Numbered from the stretch's first letter, positions 52,631 to 62,471 are shown. The stretch is DNA of 64,000 nt from an uncultured Ruminococcus sp. (GCA_937910385.1 CALEPT010000236.1:1-64000), one strand, 5' to 3'. Numbers and translations are program-made. Notes: generated from the letters alone by a model not told the origin.

Positions 52631-55348
52631 ATGAAAAATTATAAGAGAATTATCGCAGCAGCTCTTGCCGTTACAGTTTCGGCAGCGGCAACGGGCTCGA
52701 TAGCATACGCAAAGAGCAATAAGTCGGAGAGCTCCGACAGTCCCGCCAAAAGCGAGAGCGAGGACAGCTCCTCCGCAAAGAGAAGCGCTGACGGAGAAAG
52801 TGCATATAAGGACGAGACGGTCTACGTGCTCTGCAATAATGACGCTTCCGTTAAGAATGTCGTAGTCAGCGACTGGCTGAAAAATGCTCCCGCACTTTCG
52901 TCTATCTCCGATATATCGTCACTCAGCGATATCGTGAACGTCAAGGGCGACGAGAGCTTCACCGTAAACGGCGAGGAGCTCAGCTGGAGCGCGGACGGCA
53001 GCGATATTTACTACAAGGGCAGCTCCGATAAGCAGCTCCCCGTTGATGTGAACATACAGTACTTCCTCGACGGCAAGGAGGTCTCTGCGGACAGTATCGT
53101 CGGCAAGAGCGGTCACCTCACCATCCGCTGGACCTACAAGAACAACGAAAAGATCACAAAGGAAGTAAACGGTGCGAAAAAGGAGCTTTATGTGCCGTTT
53201 ATGGCGGCAAGCGCGGCAGTTCTCAGTACGGATAGATTCCTCAATGTCGAGGTCACAAACGGCAAGGTCATCTCGGACGGCGAAAGACTCATCGTTGTAG
53301 GGCTTGCGTTCCCCGGGCTCGGCGAGAGCATAGGTCTTGATGATATAGACGGGCTTGATGTGGAGCTTCCCGATTCGTTCGAGATATCCGCAGATGTTAC
53401 CGATTTTGAGATGAACACCTCTGTTACGGTGGTTTCCAACGAGATATTCTCTCAGCTCGATGTTGACGACAGCACGACTCTCAGCGACCTCAAGAACAAG
53501 ATACAGGAGCTTTCCGACGGAGCACAGCAGCTCTGCGACGGTACGGCGGCTCTATATGACGGCATAAAGGAGCTTTCAGGCGGTACGGGCGATCTCACGG
53601 ACGGCGTAGATAAGCTTCTCAGCGGATCACAAGCGCTCAAAAGCGGCGCAGATGAGCTGTCAAGCGGCTCTAAGGCTTTAGCCGACGGCGCCAAGACTCT
53701 CTCCGATTCAACAGGCACCTTCACCTCGGGTCTTAGCAGTGCAAAGGACGGAAGCTCGGCTCTCGTTGACGGTATATCACAGCTTCAGGACGGTTCGGAG
53801 CAGCTTTCGGGCGGCTTCGGTCAGGTAACAGACGGCTCGTCCGCGCTTGTGGACGGTCTTGCACAGCTAAAGGACGGCAGCGGCACTCTCAGCAGCGGCA
53901 TCGACTCCGCCAAGGCAGGCTCAGACGCTCTTACAGCAGGCTTCGAGCAGGTAACGGCAGGTGCTTCGGAACTCAGTGCAGGCGCGAGTGCTCTTTCGAG
54001 CGGCGTGAGTGCTCTCACAAACGGCAGCGCGCAGGTAAAGGCGGGCACGGAGTCTCTCGCGAGCGGAGCTTCCGCTCTCAGCGACGGCGCGGCAATACTC
54101 AGCAGCTCCGCACAGCAGGTATCGGCTGGCATAAGCTCGGTCAAGGACGGCGCAGATTCGCTTACAGAGGGCATAACAAGCGCTAAAACGGGCGCGGATC
54201 AGCTTGCGGGCGGAGCTTCACAGCTCACGGAGGGTGCTTCGGCTCTCTCGGACGGCATAGCTTACGCCGGCAGCTCGCTCGATACCACGATAGCGGCGAA
54301 TGAACAGGCTCTTGCGGCATTGCAGGCAGTATATGCACAGTCTCCCTCCGAGGAGCTTGCCGTTGCGATAGGTACATTGCAGCAGACGATCGACGCACAG
54401 AAGCAGATAGCGGATTCAATGGACAAGGACGGCTTGCTCGGTGCCGGTGCACAGCAGCTTTCCGAAGGCGCACAGCAGCTCAGCGGAGGACTTGGTCAGC
54501 TCAGCACAGGTCTTGCTTCGGCTCAGACGGGCGCACAGCAGCTTTCTCAGGGAGCGGCGGCTCTTGACGAAGGCGGCAAGGCTCTGGCAAGCGGTGCAGG
54601 AACTCTTTCTGATTCGTCCGCGCAGCTTTCCGAAGGTGCACAGACGCTTTCTGCCGGAGCAGCCTCGCTCGACGGCGGTATTGGTACTCTCGCTGCGGGC
54701 AGCACTTCACTCATCGGCGGACTTGATTCTCTCGTGAGCGGCATAGATCAGCTGTCAACGGGCAACCTCAGTCTCAATCAGGGGCTCGCGCAGCTCTCGC
54801 AGGGTGCAGTTGACCTCAATAATGGCACTATCAAGGCGTATGACGGAGCGGCAGCGCTTGACAGCGGTCTCGTACAGCTTTCCGCAGGAGCTTCGACTCT
54901 TACGAGCGGCATAGGTCAGCTTGGCACGGGAGCCTCCTCACTCGACAGCGGACTCGCGCAGCTACTCAGCGGCGGAAATCAGCTTTCGGGCGGCGCGGAT
55001 ACGCTCTATCAATCAATATTGAAGCTCAGCAGCGGAGCAGCGAGCCTTTCAAACGGTTCAACTGAGCTTTACGACGGTATCGGTGCTCTCAGCTCGGGCA
55101 GCAAGACTCTCATCAGCGGTGTTTCACAGCTCGAGGACGGCGCAAAGGAGCTCAATGACGGCATGCTAAAGTTCAACGACGAGGGTATCTCAAAGATAAC
55201 GGGAGCAGTAAATGAGAAACTCCCCGACATCATCGAGAGCTTCAAGGCACTCAAAGAGGCATCTCAGGAGTATAACAGTTATTCCGGCATATCTGACGAC
55301 ATGGAAGGCAGCGTGAAGTTCATTTATATGATAGACGGAACAAAGTGA
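52631..55348 (+). CDS. Secreted giant heptad-repeat (LxxG) partner of the RND exporter
   Basis: This 905-aa protein has a signal peptide (MKNYKRIIAAALAVTVSAAA...), a Ser/Lys/Glu-rich stretch, a beta-rich domain (about 65-290) and about 550 residues of a repeated pattern, roughly L-xx-G-x-x-x-L, with SDGAQQL, SGGTGDL and SSGSKAL type units. These resemble the xxxLxxG heptad repeats found in YhgE/Pip-like and MMPL-linked proteins. The C-terminus (SFKALKEASQEYNSYSG) has no membrane segment. ATG at 52631 follows AAGGGAG. The repeats suggest a long rod or tube outside the membrane that works with the exporter; that is inference. A terminator follows at 55366. Confidence 0.82.
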   Translation: MKNYKRIIAAALAVTVSAAATGSIAYAKSNKSESSDSPAKSESEDSSSAKRSADGESAYKDETVYVLCNNDASVKNVVVSDWLKNAPALSSISDISSLSDIVNVKGDESFTVNGEELSWSADGSDIYYKGSSDKQLPVDVNIQYFLDGKEVSADSIVGKSGHLTIRWTYKNNEKITKEVNGAKKELYVPFMAASAAVLSTDRFLNVEVTNGKVISDGERLIVVGLAFPGLGESIGLDDIDGLDVELPDSFEISADVTDFEMNTSVTVVSNEIFSQLDVDDSTTLSDLKNKIQELSDGAQQLCDGTAALYDGIKELSGGTGDLTDGVDKLLSGSQALKSGADELSSGSKALADGAKTLSDSTGTFTSGLSSAKDGSSALVDGISQLQDGSEQLSGGFGQVTDGSSALVDGLAQLKDGSGTLSSGIDSAKAGSDALTAGFEQVTAGASELSAGASALSSGVSALTNGSAQVKAGTESLASGASALSDGAAILSSSAQQVSAGISSVKDGADSLTEGITSAKTGADQLAGGASQLTEGASALSDGIAYAGSSLDTTIAANEQALAALQAVYAQSPSEELAVAIGTLQQTIDAQKQIADSMDKDGLLGAGAQQLSEGAQQLSGGLGQLSTGLASAQTGAQQLSQGAAALDEGGKALASGAGTLSDSSAQLSEGAQTLSAGAASLDGGIGTLAAGSTSLIGGLDSLVSGIDQLSTGNLSLNQGLAQLSQGAVDLNNGTIKAYDGAAALDSGLVQLSAGASTLTSGIGQLGTGASSLDSGLAQLLSGGNQLSGGADTLYQSILKLSSGAASLSNGSTELYDGIGALSSGSKTLISGVSQLEDGAKELNDGMLKFNDEGISKITGAVNEKLPDIIESFKALKEASQEYNSYSGISDDMEGSVKFIYMIDGTK

Positions 55349-55365
55349 TACCGGATAAAATAAAA

Positions 55366-55401
55366 GGGGTTGACGTAAATGCTGTGTCAGCCCCAATTTT
55401 T
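55366..55401 (+). terminator. Terminator after the heptad-repeat gene
   Basis: GGGGTTGAC pairs with GTCAGCCCC (one T-G pair) around an 11-nt loop, followed by AATTTTT. Confidence 0.8.
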
Positions 55402-55510
55402 CGCACATTTTTCGCGGCAAAAAAAGCCTTAATTCCGACTTTTTATATAAAATTCCGCAAAATAACAAACAAAATAAAAATTTCCGCTTTATTTTTTACG
55501 AATAATATTG

Positions 55511-55516
55511 TATAAT
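55511..55516 (+). promoter_or_regulatory. Probable -10 element for the activase-like genes
   Basis: TATAAT lies 51 nt upstream of the start. The matching -35 (TTTATT, 55488-55493) is weak. Confidence 0.45.
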
Positions 55517-55567
55517 ATTATGTGTGAATACTCGTTTATCATTACTTGATCAGCTATGAGGTGCATT

Positions 55568-58510
55568 ATGTCAAATAAATATTCTCTTGGTATAGATGTC
55601 GGTTCTACGACTGTCAAGACTGTTATTACTGATAGCAGCAACAATATAATATACTCTAAGTATCAGAGGCATCTTTCCAAGGTAAAAGAGACCGTTAAAG
55701 ATCAGCTGAAAATAATTCAGGCGGACTACCCCGATGAGGAGTTCACCGTCTGTATAACCGGCTCGGCAGGTCTCGGACTTGCCAATTCCGCGCAGATACC
55801 CTTCGTTCAGGAAGTACACGCGGCATTTCTCGCCGTTAAGCAGAAGCAGCCGGATGCGGATGCTGTGATCGAGCTCGGCGGTGAGGACGCGAAGATAATC
55901 TTCCTCACGGGAGGAGTCGAGCAGCGTATGAACGGCACTTGCGCGGGCGGTACCGGCGCATTCATCGACCAGATGGCGACGCTCCTCGGCATTACAGCCG
56001 ACCAGCTTGACGAGCTTTCGCTGCACGCACAGAAGGTCTACCCGATAGCCTCGCGCTGCGGAGTTTTTGCCAAGTCCGATATTCAGCCGCTGCTGAATCA
56101 GGGTGCGCGACGCGAGGACATCGCAGCAAGTATCTTTCAGGCGGTCGTCGATCAGACAGTTTCGGGACTTGCACAGGGCAGAAATATCGAGGGCAAGGTG
56201 CTTTTCCTTGGCGGACCGCTGTTCTTTCTCGAGGGTCTGAAAAGGGCATTTGTAAAGACTCTCGGGCTTGACGGGGAGCACGCCGTGTTCCCGCAGGAGG
56301 CTCCTGTTTTCGTGGCTTATGGCTGCGCGCTCTATGCGGCTACTGCGGAGGACTCTTTTAAAATAGAGGACATAATCGAAAAAATCGAGACCGCAAAGGC
56401 TTCGGACAATATCGTCACGGGAGAACCGCTTTTCCGCTCGCAGGCGGAGTATGACGAGTTCATCGACCGTCACAAGAAGTTCGATCTCGGCTATGCGGAT
56501 ATACATACTTACAAGGGCGACGCATACCTCGGTATCGACGCAGGATCTACTACCACAAAGCTTGTGCTGATAACAGATGATGGGCGTATCCTTTACCAGC
56601 ATTATTCCTCGAATCAGGGTCAGCCGCTCGACAAGATAGCCGATCAATTAAGGCGCATTTACTCCGAAATGAATCCCGATATCACGATAAAGGGCTCTGC
56701 GGTCACGGGCTACGGTGAGGATCTGATAAAGGCAGGTCTTTCGATAGATTCGGGAATCGTCGAGACTGTTGCACATTTCAAGGCAGCGGCGTATTTCTGC
56801 CCAGACGTTGACTTTATCATCGACATCGGCGGACAGGACATCAAGTGCTTCAAGATAAAGAACCAGAGCATTGACAGCATTATGCTCAACGAGGCGTGCT
56901 CATCTGGCTGCGGTTCGTTCATACAGACCTTTGCAATGGCACTCGGATACGATATTGCGGAGTTCTCGCAGCTCGGACTCTTTGCAGAGCACCCCGTTGA
57001 CCTCGGCTCGCGCTGCACGGTATTCATGAACAGTTCCGTAAAGCAGGCGCAGAAGGACGGCGCTACCGTTGAGGATATTTCTGCGGGACTTTCGTCATCT
57101 ATCATCAAAAATGCTATTTACAAGGTAATACGCGCAAATTCTCCGGACGAGCTTGGAAAGAATATCGTAGTTCAGGGAGGCACCTTCCTGAATGACGCTG
57201 TGCTGCGTTCGTTTGAAAAGGAGCTCGGCAGGAACGTTATCCGCCCCGCTATTTCGGGGCTTATGGGAGCATTTGGCTGCGCCCTTTACGCTAAGGAGCA
57301 CGCGGGCGAGGAAGCTTCGTCAATTATTTCCGCGCAGGAGCTCGAGAACTTCACCTACACCTCGAAGAATGCGCAGTGCGGCGGCTGTACGGCGCATTGT
57401 CAGCTTAACATCATAAGCTTCGGCAAGGGCAGGCGCTTTATTTCGGGTAACCGCTGCGAAAAAGGCGGCGGAGCTGCCAACAGAAACACAGTTCCCAACC
57501 TCTACGAGTACAAATACGACAGTATTCTCAATACCGCCAAGGAACACCAGCCCAAGAAATACCGCGCAAAAGTTGGACTTCCCCTCGCGCTCGGCTTCTA
57601 TGAGCAGCTTCCGTTCTGGCACACTTTCTTCACCTCGCTTGGCTTCCGAACGATCATTTCCGATGAAAGCTCACGCGATATGTACTATCTGGGTCAGCAC
57701 ACTATCCCGTCTGATACGGTCTGCTATCCCGCAAAGCTCGCTCACGGACACATTGAAAATCTGCTCGACAAGGGCGTTGACTTCATTTTCTATCCCTGCA
57801 TGAGCTACAATATCGACGAAGGCAGCAGCGATAACCACTTCAACTGTCCCGTGGTCGCATATTATCCTGAGCTTCTGCTTGCCAACAATCAGCGGCTCAA
57901 TGGCGAAAACTTCTTTCATCCGTATCTTGACCTCAATATCAGGAAAAATGTGATAAAGGTCATGACGAGGACGCTCGCACAGTACAACGTCAAGGGCAGG
58001 ATACCCGAGGCGGTGGATAAGGCATATGAGGCACTGGAACGCTATCACAGCGATATCGCAGCAAAAGCGAGGGAGATAATAGCTCAGGCTCGCCGAGAGA
58101 ACCGCAAGATAATCGTTATCGCGGGTCGTCCGTATCACATCGACAAGGAGATAAACCACGGCATTCACAAGCTCGTATCGAGTCTCGGAATGGCGGTCAT
58201 CACAGAGGACAGCGTGGCGCAGCTCGCAAAGACTCCGAAGCTCGGTGTGCTCAACCAGTGGACATATCACTCGCGCCTTTACCGAGCGGCGCAGTATGTC
58301 ACGACCCAGCCCGATATGCAGCTGATACAGCTCGTTTCGTTCGGCTGCGGCATAGACGCTGTAACGGGCGACGAGGTGCGCGCTATCCTCGAAGGCAAGG
58401 GAAAGCTCTACACTCAGCTCAAGATCGACGAGATAAACAACCTCGGCGCGGCGAAGATACGCCTGCGAAGCCTTGTTGCCGCAATGGAGCAAGGAACTCC
58501 ACGCCGCTGA
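55568..58510 (+). CDS. 2-hydroxyacyl-CoA dehydratase activase-like protein (double BcrAD/BadFG ATPase plus DUF2229 part)
   Basis: The 980-aa protein has two ASKHA ATPase domains of the BadF/BadG/BcrA/BcrD family, with LGIDVGSTTVKTVITD near residue 7 and LGIDAGSTTTKLVLITD near 320. Each has a cluster-binding region, GTCAGGTGAFIDQMA and EACSSGCGSFIQTFA. A C-terminal DUF2229-type part holds CGGCTAHCQ and YPCMSYN. Such proteins activate radical dehydratases or related [4Fe-4S] reductases at the cost of ATP. ATG at 55568 follows GAGGTG. The next gene completes the family's usual longer architecture. The target enzyme is unknown. Confidence 0.87.
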   Translation: MSNKYSLGIDVGSTTVKTVITDSSNNIIYSKYQRHLSKVKETVKDQLKIIQADYPDEEFTVCITGSAGLGLANSAQIPFVQEVHAAFLAVKQKQPDADAVIELGGEDAKIIFLTGGVEQRMNGTCAGGTGAFIDQMATLLGITADQLDELSLHAQKVYPIASRCGVFAKSDIQPLLNQGARREDIAASIFQAVVDQTVSGLAQGRNIEGKVLFLGGPLFFLEGLKRAFVKTLGLDGEHAVFPQEAPVFVAYGCALYAATAEDSFKIEDIIEKIETAKASDNIVTGEPLFRSQAEYDEFIDRHKKFDLGYADIHTYKGDAYLGIDAGSTTTKLVLITDDGRILYQHYSSNQGQPLDKIADQLRRIYSEMNPDITIKGSAVTGYGEDLIKAGLSIDSGIVETVAHFKAAAYFCPDVDFIIDIGGQDIKCFKIKNQSIDSIMLNEACSSGCGSFIQTFAMALGYDIAEFSQLGLFAEHPVDLGSRCTVFMNSSVKQAQKDGATVEDISAGLSSSIIKNAIYKVIRANSPDELGKNIVVQGGTFLNDAVLRSFEKELGRNVIRPAISGLMGAFGCALYAKEHAGEEASSIISAQELENFTYTSKNAQCGGCTAHCQLNIISFGKGRRFISGNRCEKGGGAANRNTVPNLYEYKYDSILNTAKEHQPKKYRAKVGLPLALGFYEQLPFWHTFFTSLGFRTIISDESSRDMYYLGQHTIPSDTVCYPAKLAHGHIENLLDKGVDFIFYPCMSYNIDEGSSDNHFNCPVVAYYPELLLANNQRLNGENFFHPYLDLNIRKNVIKVMTRTLAQYNVKGRIPEAVDKAYEALERYHSDIAAKAREIIAQARRENRKIIVIAGRPYHIDKEINHGIHKLVSSLGMAVITEDSVAQLAKTPKLGVLNQWTYHSRLYRAAQYVTTQPDMQLIQLVSFGCGIDAVTGDEVRAILEGKGKLYTQLKIDEINNLGAAKIRLRSLVAAMEQGTPRR

Positions 58511-58597
58511 CCATAATGATTACAGGCGGAGTTCGGTATCCGCACATTATAATATCCCAATATTTAAGAATAATGAACCGTATACAGGAGGTGCTGT

Positions 58598-59827
58598 ATG
58601 CCCGAATATGCTAAGTTTACAGAGGACATGATAAAAACTCATACGATCCTCATTCCCGATATGCTGCCCGTTCACTTCAAGCTTTTGATCTCGATATTTG
58701 AGGCAGAGGGCTATCACATGGAGCTTTTGCAGAACGACAGCCGAGCGGTCGTTGACGAGGGACTGAAAAATGTCCACAACGACGCCTGTTATCCCGCTTT
58801 GCTCGTCATAGGACAGTTCATGGACGCGCTCAAAAGCGGAAAATACGACGTTGACAAGACGGCTCTGCTCATAACTCAGACGGGCGGAGGCTGCCGAGCC
58901 TCAAATTATATCCATCTGCTGAGAAAGGCGGTCAACAAGAACTACCCGCAAGTGCCGGTCGTTTCACTCAATTTCAGCGGACTTGAAAAAGACAGCGCAT
59001 TCAGGATAACCGCGCCGATGTTCCTTAAACTGCTGTATGCCGTGCTTTACGGCGATCTGCTTATGAGCTGCTACAACAAGTGCAGAGCATATGAAGTCAA
59101 CAAGGGCGAATCGAAGCAGGTGCTCGATAAATGGCAGCGCAGACTCAGAAATATCTTCCGCAAAAAGAGCAAGATGTACCTTAAAACTAAAAAGGTCTAC
59201 ACCGATATCCTAAACGATTTTGCCGCAATTGAGCTCAGCAATGAGAAAAAGATACGTGTCGGCATAGTCGGCGAGATATATGTAAAATATTCTCCTCTTG
59301 CCAACAATCATCTTGAGGACTTCCTCATCTCAGAGGGCTGCGAGCCTGTTGTTCCGTCGCTTTTAGAGTTTGTGATGTACTGCGCGGCAGGAAGCTTTAA
59401 TGACGCTAAGCTCTACGACCATGTCACCAAGAATTCCATATTCAATAAGATCGGCTATGAGCTGATATATTCCAAGCAGAAGGAGCTCATCAAGGTCATG
59501 AAGGAGCAGGGCAGCTTCGAGCCGTTCCACGATTTTGAGTATATCCGCAGTCTTGCGGACAAGTACATCAATCAGGGCGTGGTCATGGGCGAGGGATGGC
59601 TGATCCCCGCGGAAATGGCGGCTCTTGCAAAGTCAGGCGTCGAGAATATCATCTGCACCCAGCCGTTTGGCTGCCTGCCAAATCATATTGTCGCAAAAGG
59701 AATGTCGCGTGCTATCAAGCAGGATAATCCTAATGCAAATATAGTTGCTATCGATTACGACCCCGGCGCTACCCGCGTAAATCAGGAAAACCGTATCAAG
59801 CTTATGCTTGCCAATGCACGCCTTTGA
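58598..59827 (+). CDS. HgdB/DUF2229-family partner of the activase-like protein
   Basis: The 409-aa protein matches the C-terminal section of the large DUF2229/2-hydroxyglutaryl-CoA dehydratase D-component-like proteins. Features are NDACYPALLVIGQFMDAL with a likely cluster-ligand Cys near residue 63, TQTGGGCRASNYIHLLRKA near 97, GIVGEIYVKYSPLANNHLEDFL near 223 and IICTQPFGCLPNHIVAKGM near 350. GGAGGTG precedes the ATG. With the gene 87 bp upstream it forms what is one long protein in some relatives. Confidence 0.87.
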   Translation: MPEYAKFTEDMIKTHTILIPDMLPVHFKLLISIFEAEGYHMELLQNDSRAVVDEGLKNVHNDACYPALLVIGQFMDALKSGKYDVDKTALLITQTGGGCRASNYIHLLRKAVNKNYPQVPVVSLNFSGLEKDSAFRITAPMFLKLLYAVLYGDLLMSCYNKCRAYEVNKGESKQVLDKWQRRLRNIFRKKSKMYLKTKKVYTDILNDFAAIELSNEKKIRVGIVGEIYVKYSPLANNHLEDFLISEGCEPVVPSLLEFVMYCAAGSFNDAKLYDHVTKNSIFNKIGYELIYSKQKELIKVMKEQGSFEPFHDFEYIRSLADKYINQGVVMGEGWLIPAEMAALAKSGVENIICTQPFGCLPNHIVAKGMSRAIKQDNPNANIVAIDYDPGATRVNQENRIKLMLANARL

Positions 59828-60110
59828 GCCTGCGTTGGTGCATATGCAGTCTACCGGGGAAAACCTTTCTGAGGAAAGGTTTTCTCCTAATCGGAGCCAA
59901 TCCCCTCTGTCTCACTTCGTTCGACATCTCCCCACCCCGTGGGGAGTCACCCAGACCCTTTTCCAAAGACTTTTAGCTGATTTTTCTCCTTACAGGGCGC
60001 ACCATTCCCCAAAAACCTTGTAGTTGTGAGGAGTGCGCCCTATAAGGGGAAAAATAAAACAGAAAGTTTTAGGTGGGGAGTTTTATGGGAGCTCCTTTTT
60101 CAAAAAGGTC
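59828..60110. repeat. Hairpin-rich intergenic element (likely dispersed repeat) with terminator
   Basis: There is no gene here. In order it carries a strong terminator-like hairpin (AAAACCTTTC/GAAAGGTTTT, 59856-59887), TGTC/GACA and CTCCCCAC/GTGGGGAG (59928-59946) palindromes, and a 9-bp stem AGGGCGCAC/GTGCGCCCT (59994-60041). The stacking of palindromes and absence of an ORF resemble a REP or MITE-type element. Copies elsewhere could not be checked. Confidence 0.5.
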
Positions 60111-60159
60111 CTACTCAATAAGCTATATACACTAACACAGGATAAAAGAGGTGAAGCGG

Positions 60160-61023
60160 ATGATAAAGACTCGAAGCGGTGAGGTCGTTATTACGAACGA
60201 GAAACAGAACAGGCTGCTAAAAGCGCTATATGGGACGGTCGGCGGGCGTATTCTGCTGAAAGCACTGACAGCGCCGCTGCTCTCGCGTGCGGCGGGGATT
60301 TTCATGGATTCTCCTCTGTCAATACCGCTGATAAAGCCGTTTATAAAGCGCAGCGGCATAGATACGTCGCAGTATATGATGAAGGACTTTCGTTCTTATA
60401 ACGAGTTTTTCACGAGGCGGATAAAGCCACAGAAGAGACCTGTTGATCGTACGCCGTTGCATCTGATAAGTCCGTGCGACTCGAAGCTGACGGCATACAG
60501 GATAGGTAAAAACAGCATTTTCCGCATTAAGGGATCGCGCTACAGAGTCAGCGATTTGCTGCAAAACGAGTTTCTTGCGAGGAGGTATGAGGGAGGACTG
60601 TGTCTTATTTTCCGTCTCGAGGTGGACGATTATCACCGCTATTGCTACATCGACAACGGAACAAAGACCGAAAATGTGTTCATAGACGGCGAGCTTCATA
60701 CCGTGAATCCCATAGCGCTGGAGAGGTATAATATTTACAAGCGCAACAGCCGCGAGTACACCGTGCTTCATACGGATAATTTCGGCGATATCGTGCAGGT
60801 CGAAGTCGGAGCGATGATGGTCGGGAGGATAGTCAATCATCACGGTGCGGGAGAGTTCATGCGCGGTGGGGAGAAGGGTATGTTCGAGTTTGGCGGCTCG
60901 ACGATAGTGCTGCTTATGCAAAGAGACAGAGCACACATAGACGACGATATATTGCGAAATTCCGCCAACGGCTATGAGACCGTTGTGAAGTACGGTGAAA
61001 AGATAGGCGAATCATATTATTAA
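60160..61023 (+). CDS. psd: Phosphatidylserine decarboxylase
   Basis: This 287-aa proenzyme converts phosphatidylserine to phosphatidylethanolamine. The self-cleavage site is the GST in FEFGGSTIVLL near residue 250, where the Ser becomes the pyruvoyl group. RSYNEFFTRRIKPQKRPVD near 80 and CDSKLTAYRI match the family. The N-terminus has a hydrophobic stretch. ATG at 60160 follows AGAGGTG; a GTG start 9 nt upstream lies within the SD. No pssA is adjacent. Confidence 0.94.
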   Translation: MIKTRSGEVVITNEKQNRLLKALYGTVGGRILLKALTAPLLSRAAGIFMDSPLSIPLIKPFIKRSGIDTSQYMMKDFRSYNEFFTRRIKPQKRPVDRTPLHLISPCDSKLTAYRIGKNSIFRIKGSRYRVSDLLQNEFLARRYEGGLCLIFRLEVDDYHRYCYIDNGTKTENVFIDGELHTVNPIALERYNIYKRNSREYTVLHTDNFGDIVQVEVGAMMVGRIVNHHGAGEFMRGGEKGMFEFGGSTIVLLMQRDRAHIDDDILRNSANGYETVVKYGEKIGESYY

Positions 61024-61059
61024 TAAAAAGGCTTCTGTACAATACAGTACAGAAGCCTT
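61024..61059 (-). terminator. Shared terminator between psd and murA
   Basis: AAGGCTTCTGTAC and GTACAGAAGCCTT form a 13-bp stem. The minus strand continues with UUUUUAUU, so it serves murA best and can act on both strands. Confidence 0.88.
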
Positions 61060-61069
61060 GATCTTATAT

Positions 61070-62371
61070 TCAGCTTGCTTCCCTTTTGGTTTCTGGTTTT
61101 GCGTTTGCCTTATCGGGAACACTTATCTTTTCAATATCTGCGCCTATTGCACGGAGCTTGCCCTCCATGCAGTCGTAGCCTCGTTCGATATGGAATATGT
61201 CTTCTATCTCGGTTATGCCGCTTGCCGCAAGACCTGCGATAATAAGCGCAGCTCCTGCGCGGAGGTCGCACGCCTTTACGGGAGCTCCCATGAGCTTACC
61301 GGTGCCCTCGATGAGAGCTACCTTGCCGTTTACGGTTATGTCCGCGCCCATTCGGCGCAGCTCGTCAACGTAGCGGAAGCGCTGCTCCCATACGCCCTCT
61401 GTGACGATGCTTGTGCCCTCTGCAAGAGTGAGGAGGGTTGCTATCTGAGGCTGCATATCGGTCGGGAAGCCGGGGTGCGGCGTGGTCTTTACATTAGCTT
61501 TTACGAGCGGACCGTCTACCCATACGCGCAGACTGTCGTCAAACTGCTCTATGTTCACGCCTATCTTTTCGAGCTTCTTTGTTATGGATTCAAGGTGCTT
61601 GGGGATAACGTTCTTGATGAGGACGTCGCCCTTTGTTGCTGCGGCAGCTATCATGAATGTGCCAGCCTCTATCTGATCGGGGATAACTGCGTAATTTGTA
61701 CCGTGGAGGCGCTCAACGCCTCTTATCTTGATAACGTCAGTGCCTGCGCCCATGATATTTGCGCCCATAGAGTTGAGGAAGTTTGCAAGATCGACGATAT
61801 GAGGTTCCTTTGCGGCATTTTCTATGACCGTAAGTCCCTCAGCCTTAACGGCTGCGAGCATTGCGTTCATTGTAGCTCCCACGGTAACAACGTCAAAGAA
61901 TATCTGGCTGCCTGTGAGCTTTTCCGCTTTGAGGTCTATCATGCCTTGGCTGAGAGTATATTCAGCACCGAGAGCCGAGAAAGCCTTTAAATGCTGGTCT
62001 ATAGGACGGTCTCCGAGGGGACATCCGCCGGGCATAGAGACTCTTGCCTTATTGAACTTGCCCAACAGAGCGCCAAGGAAGTAATAAGAGGCTCTCATTT
62101 TTCTTGCTGTTTCATAGGGAACGCAGCATTTATCAATACCGGTAGGGTCGATCCTGTAAGCGTCCTTTCCTATATTTTCGACTGTTGCACCCATTTCCTT
62201 GAGGATACGAAGGCTGATGTTAACATCACTTATCGACGGAACGTTCTCAACGATACACGCTTCGTCAGAAAGGATAACTGCCGGAAGAATAGCTACAGCT
62301 GCGTTTTTTGCACCGCTTATGGTTACCTCACCCTCAAGGCGTCTTCCGCCTTTTACAACAAACTTATCCAA
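61070..62371 (-). CDS. murA: UDP-N-acetylglucosamine 1-carboxyvinyltransferase
   Basis: This 433-aa enzyme performs the first committed step of peptidoglycan synthesis, adding enolpyruvate from PEP to UDP-GlcNAc. It has two alpha-beta domains. The catalytic fosfomycin-target Cys is in MPGGCPLGDRPID near residue 115, and KNAAVAILPA is at 22-31. The start is TTG at 62371 with AAGGAG 8 nt upstream. It lies 100 bp after the cyclophilin lipoprotein. Confidence 0.95.
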   Translation of the reverse strand: MDKFVVKGGRRLEGEVTISGAKNAAVAILPAVILSDEACIVENVPSISDVNISLRILKEMGATVENIGKDAYRIDPTGIDKCCVPYETARKMRASYYFLGALLGKFNKARVSMPGGCPLGDRPIDQHLKAFSALGAEYTLSQGMIDLKAEKLTGSQIFFDVVTVGATMNAMLAAVKAEGLTVIENAAKEPHIVDLANFLNSMGANIMGAGTDVIKIRGVERLHGTNYAVIPDQIEAGTFMIAAAATKGDVLIKNVIPKHLESITKKLEKIGVNIEQFDDSLRVWVDGPLVKANVKTTPHPGFPTDMQPQIATLLTLAEGTSIVTEGVWEQRFRYVDELRRMGADITVNGKVALIEGTGKLMGAPVKACDLRAGAALIIAGLAASGITEIEDIFHIERGYDCMEGKLRAIGADIEKISVPDKANAKPETKREAS

Positions 62372-62471
62372 ATAATTTCTCTCCTTATTTTTCAGGTTTA
62401 TCTTTATCTGCCCTGAACTTCTTTCTTTTGTTCCCTATATCGGGAAATATATACAGCAAAAACGCTGTAAA

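Noticed and set aside
53500..55150. Repetitive DNA considered as a CRISPR or tandem DNA repeat
   Set aside because: The repeat is at the protein level (LxxG heptads) with varied codons, in one continuous reading frame.
55571..56647. 358-aa open frame on the minus strand
   Set aside because: It is antisense to the activase-like gene, with no SD or family motif.
61058..61990. 310-aa open frame on the plus strand
   Set aside because: It lies wholly antisense to murA, lacks an SD and is rich in Cys, Tyr and His in a way typical of shadow frames.
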